Shown here: positions 24,701 to 32,554 of the stretch, piece after piece
Layout: every line of letters starts with the position of its first letter
Numbering within the stretch: the stretch's first letter is position 1
Assembly (NCBI RefSeq): GCF_027579695.1
Contig: NC_083590.1
Location: 18,770,799-18,834,798, forward strand
Length of the DNA: 64,000 bases
Source: Neoarius graeffei
Taxonomy: Eukaryota; Chordata; Actinopteri; Siluriformes; Ariidae
Reading direction: 5' to 3'
The notes under the pieces: generated by a model
The model's input: only the letters and a program-made list of their open reading frames with translations
What the model was told of the DNA's origin: nothing
Databases searched by the model: none
Program-made: the position numbers and the translations under genes

Positions 24701-26185
24701 TCATCTACCCACCCACCTACCCATCCATCCACCCACCTACCCATCCATCCAGCCACTCACCTACCCACCCACCTACCCATCCATCCAGCCACTCACCTAC
24801 CCACCCACCTACCCATCCATCCAGCCACTCACCTACCCACCCACCTACCCATCCATCCACCCACCTACCCATCCATCCAGCCACTCACCTACCCACCCAC
24901 CTACCCATCCATCCAGCCACTCACCCACCTACCTACCCACCCATCCATCCACCTACCTACCCATCAACTCATCTACCCATTCATCCATCCACCCATCCCT
25001 CCATCTCGAGTCAGATCTCAACACGTTTTCTGCAATGACTTGGGCTTGCGTCGGATTTACTGACCCTTGGGCTTGCCTCAGATTTACCGACCCTTGGGCT
25101 TGCCTCGGATTTACCGACCCTTGGGCTTGCCTCGGATTTACCGACCCTTGGGCTTGCCTCGGATTTACCGACCCTTGGGCTTGCCTCGGATTTACCGACC
25201 CTTGGGCTTGCCTCGGATTTACCGACCCTTGGGCTTGCCTCGGATTTACCGACCCTTGGGCTTGCCTCGGATTTACCGACCCTTGGGCTTGCCTCGGATT
25301 TACCGACCCTTGGGCTTGCCTCGGATTTACCGACCCTTGGGCTTGCCTCGGATTTACCGACCCTTGGGCTTGTCTGTCTTGTGCATTGATCACTTTAAAT
25401 ATGGTCTTGGTTTCAGAGTTTTATAATTATAATAATAGTGTCTTTCTTTTTGCACATAAAAACAATTCCTTCTACTTCAAAATAGCTGTTACTGGCACAA
25501 TACACAAAAGAATCTAGTTGAAGTAAAGGCCTGGCCTCATTAAGAATTTTATGATTTACGGTCTTGCTTTCATTTGGACTCGATCTCAGCTAGTCCTGGT
25601 CTTAGACTTGGCAACGATCCTGATGTACACAGAATACAGTAACCTGAACAGCCATCTTGTTTTTTCTTAGACATGTAATGAATACACTACATAGAATGCC
25701 AAAGCTATGATTGTATGCCTAATGTAATGAACTTGCATGTGAAATCAGGAGCTGGATTCCCATTGAGATCCCCTTTAATCAGACAGAGGGTTAAATACAG
25801 GTCACCAGGCATATGTCATGCAGTTATCAGGAGTGACCCAGGGATCCGAGCAGAGCTTCAGCCCAGGCCTTCATTTCCTTTACTGGGAACTTAAAGAACA
25901 AGTGCGGAGTGATTTAGGAGTTTAAAATGTCCATAGTTCATCATGGTGTCTCTTTTTTTTTTTTTGATTGATTAATTACGTTGTTCAGATCAGATCTTCC
26001 TACTCACAACAGAAATACACATCAAAATGCTATTTTAAAAGACGCAGTAAATACAACACAATCCAGGCACCGGGTGCATGTTTTAATCCGTGAACTATTC
26101 TTACCAGCACAGTTAAACAATCCACATCGACCGACGGTAAACCATAGTCGCCTTTCCAACAATATAACTCCATGGGAGCAGCCAT
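5529..26185 (-). CDS. mtx1: Metaxin-1, complete coding gene in eight exons
   Basis: Metaxins are mitochondrial outer-membrane proteins with two GST-like domains. They work with the SAM complex in importing and assembling beta-barrel proteins. Exons: 26185-26105, 16745-16676, 15901-15822, 14313-14221, 9277-9095, 7460-7384, 7296-7139, 5758-5529. All join in frame (972 coding bases, 323 residues), close to the 317 residues of the usual human MTX1 form. Landmarks: [14 protein letters not shown] (start), [77 protein letters not shown], and a C-terminal membrane anchor at residues 274-298 followed by a polyacidic tail. The anchor points to metaxin-1 rather than metaxin-3. Fish can have two mtx1 copies (a and b) and I cannot tell which this is. 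Seven GT-AG introns; intron 1 carries a giant satellite. The start rests on homology and on a promoter-like context. Confidence 0.93.
5759..6400. other. mtx1 intron 7, first part, nothing recognised
   Basis: AT-rich intron sequence with no clear repeat or gene. Confidence 0.5.
6409..6465 (+). pseudogene. Short remnant of a MAARFASL-type recombinase-derived fish gene
   Basis: An ATG in good context opens [18 protein letters not shown] and then stops. A TGACGTCA site lies about 65 bases upstream. The start resembles the N-termini of fish proteins with the tyrosine-recombinase-derived domain (KIAA1958/ZMYM-like, thought to come from Cryptons). The similarity is short and from memory, so this is tentative. 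Confidence 0.3.
6486..6600. repeat. Hairpin MITE, copy 1
   Basis: The arms TATATTCCATTCAGCTA and TAGCTGAATGGAATATA face each other around a loop of about 35 bases. A TATCAGATA-type extension lies outside them. A closely related copy lies at 7848-7995. Confidence 0.8.
7139..7296 (-). CDS. mtx1: mtx1 exon 7 (residues 195-247)
   Basis: Acceptor CTGCAG. Encodes [20 protein letters not shown] and [19 protein letters not shown]. The donor used here (GAG then GTTTGC) is weak but gives phase 1, which exactly matches exon 8. Intron read-through or another donor would break the frame. Confidence 0.88.
7384..7460 (-). CDS. mtx1: mtx1 exon 6 (residues 170-194)
   Basis: Acceptor CTCAG, donor GTATGT, leaving phase 2. 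Encodes [20 protein letters not shown] and FFFGD. The split serine codon is completed by exon 7. Confidence 0.92.
7554..7830. repeat. 86-bp tandem repeat, about 3.2 copies
   Basis: Units begin near 7555, 7642, 7728 and 7813 with TGGCCTTCACTAATGCTACT-like starts and share TAACTGGACTGCC and GAGTCGCGGGTAAGCTAG-like blocks. It lies inside mtx1 intron 5, next to the second hairpin MITE. Confidence 0.85.
7842..7998. repeat. Hairpin MITE, copy 2
   Basis: A nearly perfect inverted repeat of about 150 bp. The outer arms AGCTGGCTTTTTTTCGTGG and CATGAAAAAAAGCCAGC and the inner arms ATATATTCCATCCAGC and GCTGAACGGAATATAT pair. It starts with a TAATAATAA run, as copy 1 does. Confidence 0.85.
8000..9094. 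other. mtx1 intron 5, remainder, nothing recognised
   Basis: Frames at 8493-8837 (+) and 8637-8933 (-) overlap each other and show no known domain. I treat them as chance. Confidence 0.5.
9095..9277 (-). CDS. mtx1: mtx1 exon 5 (residues 109-169)
   Basis: Acceptor CTCTAG, donor GTGAGA, phase 0. Encodes [32 protein letters not shown] and the acidic helix EPEEQLEKE. This is the start of the C-terminal GST-like helical domain. Confidence 0.93.
9335..9922 (+). repeat. Composite interspersed repeat with three internal subrepeats, copy 1
   Basis: About 590 bp. It starts with GAGACCGTCAATGACGGTGT (itself a palindrome, ACCGTCAATGACGGT) and ends in CACCTGTCGGCTGAATGAGC. Inside are about three diverged units of 150-160 bp, each with a GAAAGAATCAAAATCAGTGA-like block, a GAACTGCTCGTTA-like block and AATTGTAATTATGCAAAT. 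An opposite-strand copy lies at 34493-35143. Confidence 0.75.
9923..10325. other. mtx1 intron 4 sequence, nothing recognised
   Basis: No domain-bearing frame and no clear repeat boundary. It runs into the promoter-like island at 10330. Confidence 0.45.
10330..10410. promoter_or_regulatory. Promoter-like GC island inside mtx1 intron 4
   Basis: Clustered housekeeping-type motifs: CACTTCCGGG (ETS), GGACTGCGTTTCCCAAAACG (ZNF143/THAP11-like) and GACATGGCCGCC (YY1-like). A plus-strand ATG with good context lies at 10394. Its frame reads [20 protein letters not shown] and stops within about 45 codons. I could not attach a gene. Confidence 0.35.
10477..12402. mobile_element. MITE with a related MITE nested inside it
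   Basis: Outer copy: left end CCCTGTGTCCAAAATCACTC at 10477, right end GTGATTTCGGACACAGGG at 12402. The inner copy (about 10929-11508) has the same terminal repeats. Its left half matches 10477-10735 and its right half matches 11937-12402 in order (shared blocks GCAATGCATGAT, GTGGGATACT, CACTATATAG). No transposase is present. Superfamily and TSD unclear. Confidence 0.75.
10929..11508. mobile_element. Inner MITE, intact ends, about 580 bp
   Basis: It begins CCCTGTGTCCGAAATCGCTC and ends GAGCAATTTCAGACACAGGG. Subterminal CTATATAGTGAG blocks repeat in inverted form at the two ends. Confidence 0.75.
12403..14220. other. mtx1 intron 4, AT-rich, nothing recognised
   Basis: Holds homopolymer runs (about 13955-13976) and small opposing frames near 13400-13620 that mirror each other and carry no known domain. 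Confidence 0.5.
14221..14313 (-). CDS. mtx1: mtx1 exon 4 (residues 78-108)
   Basis: Acceptor TTTCAG, donor GTGAGC, both in phase 0. Encodes [19 protein letters not shown] and [11 protein letters not shown]. The open frame continues past the donor into the intron, but homology stops exactly there. Confidence 0.93.
14314..15821. other. mtx1 intron 3 with a GT microsatellite
   Basis: AT-rich intron. A GT dinucleotide run lies at 15737-15766. Nothing else recognised. Confidence 0.55.
15737..15766. repeat. GT microsatellite
   Basis: About 15 uninterrupted GT units. Confidence 0.95.
15822..15901 (-). CDS. mtx1: mtx1 exon 3 (residues 51-77)
   Basis: Acceptor AACAG, donor GTGGGT. Encodes [20 protein letters not shown] and IIQLRKQ. 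The LPALKT and QPSKIIIxLRK blocks are metaxin hallmarks. Confidence 0.92.
15902..16675. other. mtx1 intron 2, nothing recognised
   Basis: Ordinary AT-rich intron DNA. Confidence 0.5.
16676..16745 (-). CDS. mtx1: mtx1 exon 2 (residues 28-50)
   Basis: Acceptor CTCCAG, donor GTGGGA, leaving phase 1. Encodes [19 protein letters not shown], the N-terminal thioredoxin-like fold of the first GST-like domain. Confidence 0.92.
16880..17120 (+). mobile_element. LINE fragment (end of reverse-transcriptase ORF plus tail)
   Basis: The plus strand encodes [15 protein letters not shown]-like residues (from [10 protein letters not shown]) followed by a TFLFRKVY-like block. This is the conserved C-terminal block of L2-type fish LINEs; the same block recurs at 36753 and 47400. 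It is short and old, in mtx1 intron 1. Confidence 0.65.
17121..17690. other. mtx1 intron 1, with a T-run and G-run
   Basis: A T-run directly followed by about 17 G lies at 17232-17264. Otherwise nothing recognised. Confidence 0.5.
17690..18480. repeat. Purine-rich degenerate tandem repeat (AATGAATGA / GGAACAAA type), split by a SINE
   Basis: The plus strand is almost pyrimidine-poor, with recurring GGAACAAA, AATGAATGAA and GAAAGCAGA blocks. It continues on both sides of the SINE at 18006-18383. Confidence 0.7.
18006..18383 (+). mobile_element. tRNA-headed SINE, full length
   Basis: Head at 18006, tail at 18383. AAGGACAGAAG occurs on both sides (about 17996-18006 and 18388-18398), which looks like its TSD. 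It sits in the purine-rich repeat. Confidence 0.88.
18484..19268. other. mtx1 intron 1, nothing recognised
   Basis: Small frames here carry no domain. Confidence 0.5.
19269..25008. repeat. Giant degenerate tetranucleotide array (CCAT/CCAC/CTAC/CCAG), 5.7 kb, with higher-order repeats
   Basis: The plus strand is built almost wholly of 4-base words CCAT, CCAC, CTAC, CCAG and CTCA, with very few G. Longer blocks repeat: the block from 19755 recurs from 20380 and looks identical by eye over about 500 bp; parts recur near 21265, 22890 and 23065. A block near 23340 recurs near 23662. On the minus strand, the mtx1 sense strand, it becomes TGGA/TGGG repeats with many GGGTGGGTGGG tracts, for example at about 24188-24206. 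The long frames inside (PTHPSIH repeats) are by-products of a 4-base period and not genes. Confidence 0.95.
25041..25373. repeat. 27-bp minisatellite, 12 full units plus a partial
   Basis: The unit is TGGGCTTGCCTCGGATTTAC plus CGACCCT. The first two units carry variants; units 3-12 look identical. Because 27 is divisible by 3, open frames run through in several frames on both strands ([18 protein letters not shown]). These are not evidence of a protein. It starts about 30 bp after the tetranucleotide array ends. Confidence 0.95.
25374..26100. other. mtx1 intron 1 start region, nothing recognised
   Basis: A stretch near 25560-25620 has a GGACTCGATCTCAGCTAGTC-like phrase that echoes the minisatellite unit, so the minisatellite may have grown inside an older repeat. 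No gene is seen. Confidence 0.4.
26105..26185 (-). CDS. mtx1: mtx1 exon 1 (residues 1-27)
   Basis: Encodes [20 protein letters not shown] through LTVL and ends at a GTAAGA donor, phase 0. The MAAPMELxCW-GLPSV pattern is the conserved metaxin-1 start. A second in-frame ATG at residue 5 could also be used. This exon is easily missed because a 5.7-kb satellite separates it from exon 2. Confidence 0.9.
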
Positions 26186-26199
26186 TTTGGAATGACTCA

Positions 26200-26222
26200 C
26201 AACCTTTCACCCGGAAGTACTC
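26200..26222 (-). promoter_or_regulatory. mtx1: mtx1 core-promoter motif (ETS site)
   Basis: About 25 bases upstream of the mtx1 start codon the minus strand reads ACTTCCGGGTG, an ETS/GABP-type site. The start codon itself lies in a YY1-like AAAATGGC context. This pairing is common in housekeeping promoters of mitochondrial genes. No TATA box is seen. Confidence 0.5.
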
Positions 26223-26662
26223 TCTGATGCCGTTTTATGGATTTTTTTTAAATCATTATTAAACATTTGGTAAACATACCAGAAATAGATTTTTTTTTTA
26301 AAAAGAGAGATGCTCATAAAATTAAATTTAAGGCACAATTTAAAAATAATTGGGCTATAATGTCTAAAATAAAAAATAATATTTTAAAAATTGAATTAGA
26401 GCTAACATAGATTCAGTATAGATTCTGTAATATTATTAATTATTTATAATATAAGCAGGGGAAATAATTTATTAATTTGTCCTTTTGCTTTTTCTGGACT
26501 TTAGAATAATTATAAAAAGAGCTATCTTTTTTATGAATACTGTTATGTTTTAATAAATCATGTTTAATTCGTAAGAAAATGTTAAAAATAAATTAATCAT
26601 TGAAATGCATATCTGATATTCCTTATTTAAAAATAAATTATTTAATTTTACTTGCTTGCTTA

Positions 26663-26714
<52 letters not shown>

Positions 26715-27080
26715 ATGCAAGGATACACATGATTACTATATCATATACATATACATAACAATGGAAAAAATATAAACAAATCAACCCCAAAGGCAGAAAA
26801 TGAAACCAAATTTTATACCAGTAATAGTAAAATTTACTGTTTCATTGTTCATGATGTCATTGATCATCTCCATTTAAATTGAATGTTGGGTTAAATATTT
26901 TTTTTTAAAACGTTCTACAAAAGAAACATGTGATTTCAGGAAATATGATCCTTTCTCTTTATTTCATTTATTTCCCATATTCAATCCAACTTACTGGACT
27001 GTGTTAATATTTTACCTGTAAAGCCACTAGAGGGAGCACTTCACAAATGTGTCAACAAGAGATGCTTCAGCTTTAGCAGT
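26223..27080. other. AT-rich intergenic DNA upstream of mtx1
   Basis: Contains a TATC tetranucleotide run at 26664-26714 and otherwise no recognised feature. Confidence 0.55.
26664..26714. repeat. TATC microsatellite
   Basis: About 12 uninterrupted TATC units. Confidence 0.95.
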
Positions 27081-27435
27081 CCATCCATCCATTATCTGTA
27101 GCCGCTTATCCTGTTCTACAGGGTCGCAGGCAAGCTGGAGCCTATCCCAGCTGACTATGGGCGAGAGGCAGGCTACATTGCCAGGTCATCGCAGGGCTGA
27201 CACAGAGACAAACAACCATTCACACTCACCTTCACACCTACGGTCAATTTAGAGCCACCAGTTATCCTAACCTGCATGTCTTTGGGGGAAACTGGAGCAC
27301 CCGGAGGAAACCCATGCGGACACGGGGAGAACATGCAAACTCCGCACAGAAAGGCCCTCGCCGGCTGCTGGGCTCGAACCCAGGACCTTCTTGCTGTGAG
27401 GTGACAGTGCTAACCACTACACCACCGTGCCGCCC
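27081..27435 (-). mobile_element. tRNA-headed SINE, ATGGATGG-tail subtype
   Basis: Head at 27435. The tail on the minus strand is GGATAAGCGGCTACAGATAA followed by TGGATGGATGG, unlike the GAGATGAGAT tail of most copies. Diverged internally. AGCAGT flanks both ends. Confidence 0.85.
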
Positions 27436-27473
27436 CAGCAGTACATACAGTGTGTCTAAATATTATGCTATAT

Positions 27474-27873
27474 ACACTCACCATCCACTTTAATAGGAAT
27501 ACCTGTACATCTGCATATTTATACAGTTATCTAAGCAGCCAATCATGTGGTAGCAGTGTAATGCAGATGGAGATCAAGAGCTTCAGATGATGTCACATCA
27601 AAAATCAAAATGATATTAGAAAAAAAAGGTGTGATCTTTGTGACTCTATCCATAGCATGGTTGTTGGTGCCAATTAGACTGGTTTGAGTATTTCAGAAAC
27701 TGCTGATCTCCTGGGAATTTCACATGTAACAGGCTCGAGAGTTTACACAGAATGGGTGTACCTGTGTATGTGTTTTTTTGTTTGTTTGTTCCATTGCGCT
27801 GCTGCAACATGATTGGCATGTGATAACTGTATGAATGCACAGCTGTACAGGTGATCCTGATAAAGTGTACATC
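27474..27873 (+). mobile_element. DNA transposon / MITE, CACTCACC-TIR type, internally deleted
   Basis: It starts TATACACTCACCATCCACTT and ends near GATCCTGATAAAGTGTACAT. It matches, in the same order, the longer copy at 43365-43895 (GATCAAGAGCTTCAG, GAAACTGCTGATCTCCTGGG, GAGTTTACACAGAATGG). The middle is missing. Confidence 0.65.
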
Positions 27874-28505
27874 TAAATGTTCTGCTATATACAGTATGTC
27901 TAAATATCTGTTAAGATTTAAACGTGTATCCATGGTGTGTTCATGAGTACATTCTGAACAAAGATTAAACACACACACACACACACACACACACAATGTC
28001 CTTGAGTTCTTTGCTTGTTTTGGGGTTTTATTTTCCATTCGGGTGGAACAGGTGGCACAGACCGTATGTTTACAGCTTTAGACTTTTGGCCCAAAGCTGA
28101 AAAGCTGCAAAGACATTTCAAGTTCTGTATTACAAATATGGTTAAAAACTTGAAATGTACCAATTTATCTTTGGACCACATTCACTCAGAACACACTTGC
28201 CATTCCCATGACTTCAGGCCCAGATGGTAGAAATGGACTCGCAGGGCTACACTCTCCCTCTCGTCCTTATTTACTGTTTAACAAACAAGTAAATAAACTT
28301 GCAGTTTTTACTTTTAACTGCAAGAATATCATCACTACCAACGTCCAAGAATAACAATACACCAAATGGTATGAAGAAGTGAAGCTGGGGCTGATTTCTT
28401 TCTATCCCAGGCTGTAGAGTCATCGTGACAGTCATGTCAGGTGATTACACAGAGTAAAACATGCCCAAGATGTGGTGTGTAGCCTATTGGGTCTAATTTA
28501 TACAT
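27874..28505. other. Intergenic, with a CA microsatellite
   Basis: A CA dinucleotide run lies at 27968-27995. No coding domain is recognised in the overlapping short frames. Confidence 0.55.
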
Positions 28506-28607
28506 TACATTACATTAATGGCATTTAGCAGACACTCTTATCCAGAGCGACATACACCAAACCCAGAGCAGCCTGGGGAGCAGTTGGGGGTTAGGTGCCT
28601 TGCTTAA

Positions 28608-29785
28608 AGTGCATATCCTGGAACAATTTTGTGTTTTTTTAATATGAAAGTACGTCCCTTTACACACTCATCCAGAAGGGTAATTTTGCACAAGGCCATC
28701 TGTCTACAGCAGAAAAAAATAAAATAACAAAACATGTCTGGAAAAATCCCAAGGGAGTCTGGAGCCAGATTCGTGACGTCACGTGCGGAAGCGCCAGCAG
28801 GCTGCGCGAGCTTTGCACGGTTTCAGTGCACAGCCTGTGCAGACCAAGTTTAGCAGCTCGCGATTTTGCATTGAAATATGGAATTGTCGCCTGAGCTTCT
28901 AAACCCATGGATTCATGTATCAATGCTCGTCTATCTATTGTTACATAAATCATATTTTTTCTAATTACTATTATGTATTTATATATTTCTTCATTTAGAA
29001 GAGTACTGGCTACTGTCGGAGAAAGATGTCATAAGCTACACACATGGAATCGGCTAAGCAGGGTTGTATATACATTTAATGTGTTTGACAGGTCCCAAGA
29101 TCTCAAGCCCTGACACGCATATCCCTTGGTACATGTGAAGTAAGTGTATTATCACCCAGCGCTTTCGTGTTGTTTAATTTTGTGTGTGTCAATAAATAAC
29201 ATTATCCATGTACCACACAAACACAGGAACACCTAATTTAGAGTATAGTCTCTCTTATTTCTTACCCTGGCAACAGTCAACTTGTGAATCGCCGATTTTC
29301 TTGGTCTTTTTCTCGGCTCTGCTTGGTCCTCAGCTTCCGGGTGCCTCGCCCAAAGCGCTCCCATTTCTCTCTCATTGTCTGGTCTTTTGGAAAATGATGA
29401 GTACTAATCCCATCAAGATTGGTGTTGCTACACCCTCCTACAATACATCTGTCAACCATTTTAATAATTACGTGATAACGTTGAAGAAATTTGCAGAAAA
29501 CCACCAGGTCATTTTTCCATAAACAAACCAGCGCTGACGTAGGATTCAGAGGGAGGCGTCCCGCACGTGGCGCCATGAAAATCAGTGTTTGTCGGGAAAT
29601 CCAAATGCCAAGTTTTTTCAGAGGCGGACCAATTCGCCTCAAATGGCTTGATTTCAACTGAATTTTTCTGGTATTGCGCAAGATAAAAAAAATTGCACAA
29701 AATGTGACAGATATTTGACCAAAGTTTAATATAAAATAGGAGAATTACGTTGATCTTGCTCCTGAATTTACCCGTGATATGCACT
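28608..29785 (-). mobile_element. Kolobok-like DNA transposon with TTAA target duplication and a THAP exon
   Basis: Its ends are inverted (AGTGCATATC at 28608, GATATGCACT at 29785) and both are bordered by TTAA (28604-28607 and 29786-29789). Removing it restores the split SINE. TTAA duplications plus a THAP-type zinc finger fit the Kolobok superfamily. At 1178 bp it is too short for a full transposase, so it is probably an internally deleted copy. The region 28770-28790 has TGACGTCACGTG. Confidence 0.7.
29277..29459 (-). pseudogene. THAP-type zinc-finger N-terminal half
   Basis: Encodes MVDRCIVGGCSNTNLDGIST then HHFPKDQTMREKWERF. C-x4-C followed by HxFPKD and a W is the start of a C2CH THAP DNA-binding domain. 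The closing C-x2-H is not seen before the stop, so the domain is incomplete here or needs a second exon that I could not find. It lies wholly inside the TTAA-flanked element, which argues for transposon origin rather than a host gene. Confidence 0.6.
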
Positions 29786-29936
29786 TTAAGGGCAGTTCAA
29801 TCATTCCTGCTGGTCCAGGGAATCGAACCAGCAACCTTTTGGTCCCAAAGTTGCTTTTATAACCATTAAGCAATGGCTTTCCCCCTTAGTCAAGCCGGAA
29901 TCACCAATACATCCAGAACACATCATCAGTAGTGAC

Positions 29937-30812
29937 AGAAGTTACTTTTCGACCAACAGGGTATGGGTTTTTGAACTCGTTCAGTTCAGGATTCTTTGAG
30001 CTCTGGTGTCAGCTCACAAACCTGCCCACAATTTCACCAGTTTTGAGTAATCAAAGATTCATCATGCGTCAGACAGTAGTGGCAAGATGCCAGAGCACAT
30101 TGATTACTTGCGAGCTTTTGTTCTGTTATTGCTGGTATTTGTTTTCGGTCCATTTTTTCATGAAGCTATATACTTTTCCATTGTGTTTTCCATTTCTGTG
30201 CTCCATTTCCTCTCCAAACTAATGACACGCCCACTGATGTCATCATGTTTCACACGGGAAAACATTTTGGTTCCAGCTGGGAAACAACTTTTTTCAGGTT
30301 CTGAACCAATTTACGTTTGGAGGACGCTCTGGACACTTACAGTAATGCTTTTATGGCTGAGGACTACAGCTGACTTGCTAACTTTAGGACTGCAGTTGTC
30401 ATGAACAGTTTTGCACTCAAGTTTCCATCAATGAACAGTTTATAACTTCAACAAAACAGACTTCATGTTAAAACTGTTATGATCACGCTGTCTGTTGTTG
30501 CCCAGATGAGGATGGGTTCCCTTTTGAGTCTGGTTCCACTTGAGGTTTGTCGTCTGAGAGTTTTTCCTCATCACCGTCGCCACAGGCTTGCTCATTGGGG
30601 ATAGACTTGGGATAGATTAGGGATTAAATTATCTCATGTTTAAAGTCACTAAAATTCTGTAAAGCTGCTTTGTGACAATGTCTATTAAAAGTGCTATAAA
30701 AATAAACTTGACTTGACGTTTGGCCAAAATGCTCTGATGGTTTCGAAATATGATGCACTAACCAGAGCAGAACCTGTTTCCTGTTTGTGGTAAAGCGGTA
30801 TGAGAGGTGCAC
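29937..30812 (+). mobile_element. Degenerate MITE (ACCAACAGGG type), split by an L2 tail
   Basis: It starts TTTTCGACCAACAGGGTATG and ends near TTTGTGGTAAAGCGG. It is co-linear with the copy at 51983-53262 (CAGGATTCTTTGA, ACACTGATTACTTGCGAGC-like, AATGACACGCCCACTGATG). An L2 3' fragment interrupts it at 30321-30715. Confidence 0.65.
30321..30715 (+). mobile_element. L2-type LINE 3' fragment
   Basis: 5'-truncated. It ends TGCTATAAAAATAAACTTGACTTG and is flanked by the 8-bp duplication ACGTTTGG (30313-30320 and 30716-30723). It matches the 3' ends of 47780-48511 and 60649-61330. Confidence 0.8.
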
Positions 30813-31003
30813 GTGAAATACAACTGTGCTAACAGACATGAACAGGGTACCCATGAACAACTCCTACCTTCTCCATCAATTATTTTTCAAAATGCCTTTG
30901 GAGGACAAACTAGAAGGAAATATACTAAACACAGAGTGTCCAGGCCCTGTGATGACCTGGCGACTTGTCCAGGGTGTACCCCACCTTTCGCCCGTAGTCA
31001 GCT

Positions 31004-32554
31004 ACACTGCAAAAAAAAATGGCCTTTCAAAAATAAGAAATAAAAGATTAAAACAAAGCATATTTGCTTGAATCAGGTGAAAAAAATCTGCCAATGGAAC
31101 TAGTCAAATTTGACTTGGTAAGATTTCTTAAAGTAAGATGAAAAATCGAACCTGTTTTTAGATGAAATAATTCCAAAATAAGATTGGGGAACTTATTATG
31201 CGATATCTGATTAACTCAAAATAATCAAAATAGTTCTTATAACAAGATCGTACTTCTTACATTTAGCCATTCAAGTCATTTTTATTTATTTCATTTTAAG
31301 GGTATTTCACTTAAATTCATGACAAAGTCTTAGCAGTAAAAAGTGAATTTAAGATAAATATACTAATATTAGGATTGTTAAATTCTACAACTAAGCATTG
31401 CTAGCTTAAAAGATTCTCCTTTTGTGACCTGTAATTAGTAAAATACTCTAGATATGAGACCAGAGACCATCTTGAATCAAGTTGACGACACGTGTAGCAT
31501 TGCAACAAGTTTATTTTTTTTCCCCATTCAAACATTAAAACAGGGTGGCACGGTGGTGTAGTGGTTAGCGCTGTCGCCTCACAGCAAGAAGGTCCTGGGT
31601 TCGAGCCCCGGGGCCGGTGAGGGCCTTTCTGTGTGGAGTTTGCATGTTGTCCGTGTGGGTTTCCTCCGGGTGCTCCGGTTTCCCCCACAGTCCAAAGACA
31701 TGCAGGTTAGGTTAACTGGTGACTCTAAATTGAGTGTGAATGGTTGTCTGTGTCTATGTGTCAACCCTGTGATGACCTGGTGACTTGTCCAGGGTGTACC
31801 CCGCCTTTTGCCCGTAGTCAGCTGGGATAGGCTCCAGCTTGCCTGCAACCCTGTAGAAGGATAAAGCGGCTAGAGATAATGAGATGAGAAGTCTATGCAT
31901 TTTGACTTACAGTGCTTACACAATGCCAAAGCAACAGTGCATTTTGGGGGCACTGACTATTCACGTGTACGAGGGGTTTACAAGATCAGGCACAAAAAAA
32001 AACCCAACCAACCAAACAAACAAACAAAAACACTGAACTTAACTCACAGCATTCCAAAAAGACCTCACTAAAACACCCTCCACTCACTCATAGCCTTTTT
32101 GAAGGCACTTATCTGGTCTAGAGTCTGTACAGCATCTAGAAGGAGCTCACTCTGAATGACTGAGAAAACAGTCGCAGTAAACTTAGGATCTGTAAGGTGG
32201 AGTTGAATTGTAATGAAAGATTCAAAGATTTCAGTAAAGTTCATTTATTCCCAAAACAAGCATACTTTGTTTTTTTTTCTTGAAACAAGATGAACCGCAT
32301 TTGACAAATGTCCAAAATGTACTTACTTGTTTTAAAAGAAAAAACTTGTTTTATTTTCAAAGGTGCTCCAAATAAGACTTTTTCAAGACATTTTGTCTAT
32401 ACAAGATTTTCAAGATGGACTGTCTAAAAACTAGCCTTTCTAGCTAAATGAGGTTTTGCTTGTTGGGCAATTATGTCTTATAATAAGGGTGGCTAGATGT
32501 TTTGACTTGAAAATAGACAAATAAACTTCCTAAGATTTTTATTTTTTGCAGTGT
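31004..32554. mobile_element. DNA transposon with ACACTGCAAAAAA ends
   Basis: The terminal inverted repeats are ACACTGCAAAAAAAAA at 31004 and TTTTTTGCAGTGT at 32554. It inserted in a SINE and itself carries another SINE (31543-31889). No transposase frame is seen and no clear TSD. Confidence 0.7.
31543..31889 (+). mobile_element. tRNA-headed SINE, nearly full length
   Basis: Head at 31543, GAGATGAGA tail at 31889. It lacks about a dozen bases in the CCCCGTGTCCGCG block and one copy of a GTGTGAATG block, like the copy at 44109. Confidence 0.85.

Larger units (their letters stand above)
28506..29885 (-). mobile_element. Second tRNA-headed SINE family, copy split by a TTAA element
   Basis: The head (minus strand, 29885 to about 29796) has AATGGTTATAAAAGCAACTT and a B box, GGTTCGATTCCC. 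The 3' part (28506-28603) has GCTCTGGATAAGAGTGTCTG and an ATTACATTACATT-like tail. The two halves are contiguous except for the insert at 28608-29785. A related copy lies at 60553-61410. Confidence 0.7.

Noticed and set aside
24223-25038. 271-codon open frame rich in PTHPS
   Set aside because: Same tetranucleotide array; a by-product of composition.
25041-25373. CRISPR-like array
   Set aside because: Units are contiguous with no unique spacers, and the genome is that of a fish. It is a minisatellite.
24953-25517. Open frames on both strands with 9-residue repeats ([18 protein letters not shown])
   Set aside because: A 27-bp repeat keeps all frames open; frames occur on both strands and in more than one phase, and there is no homology.
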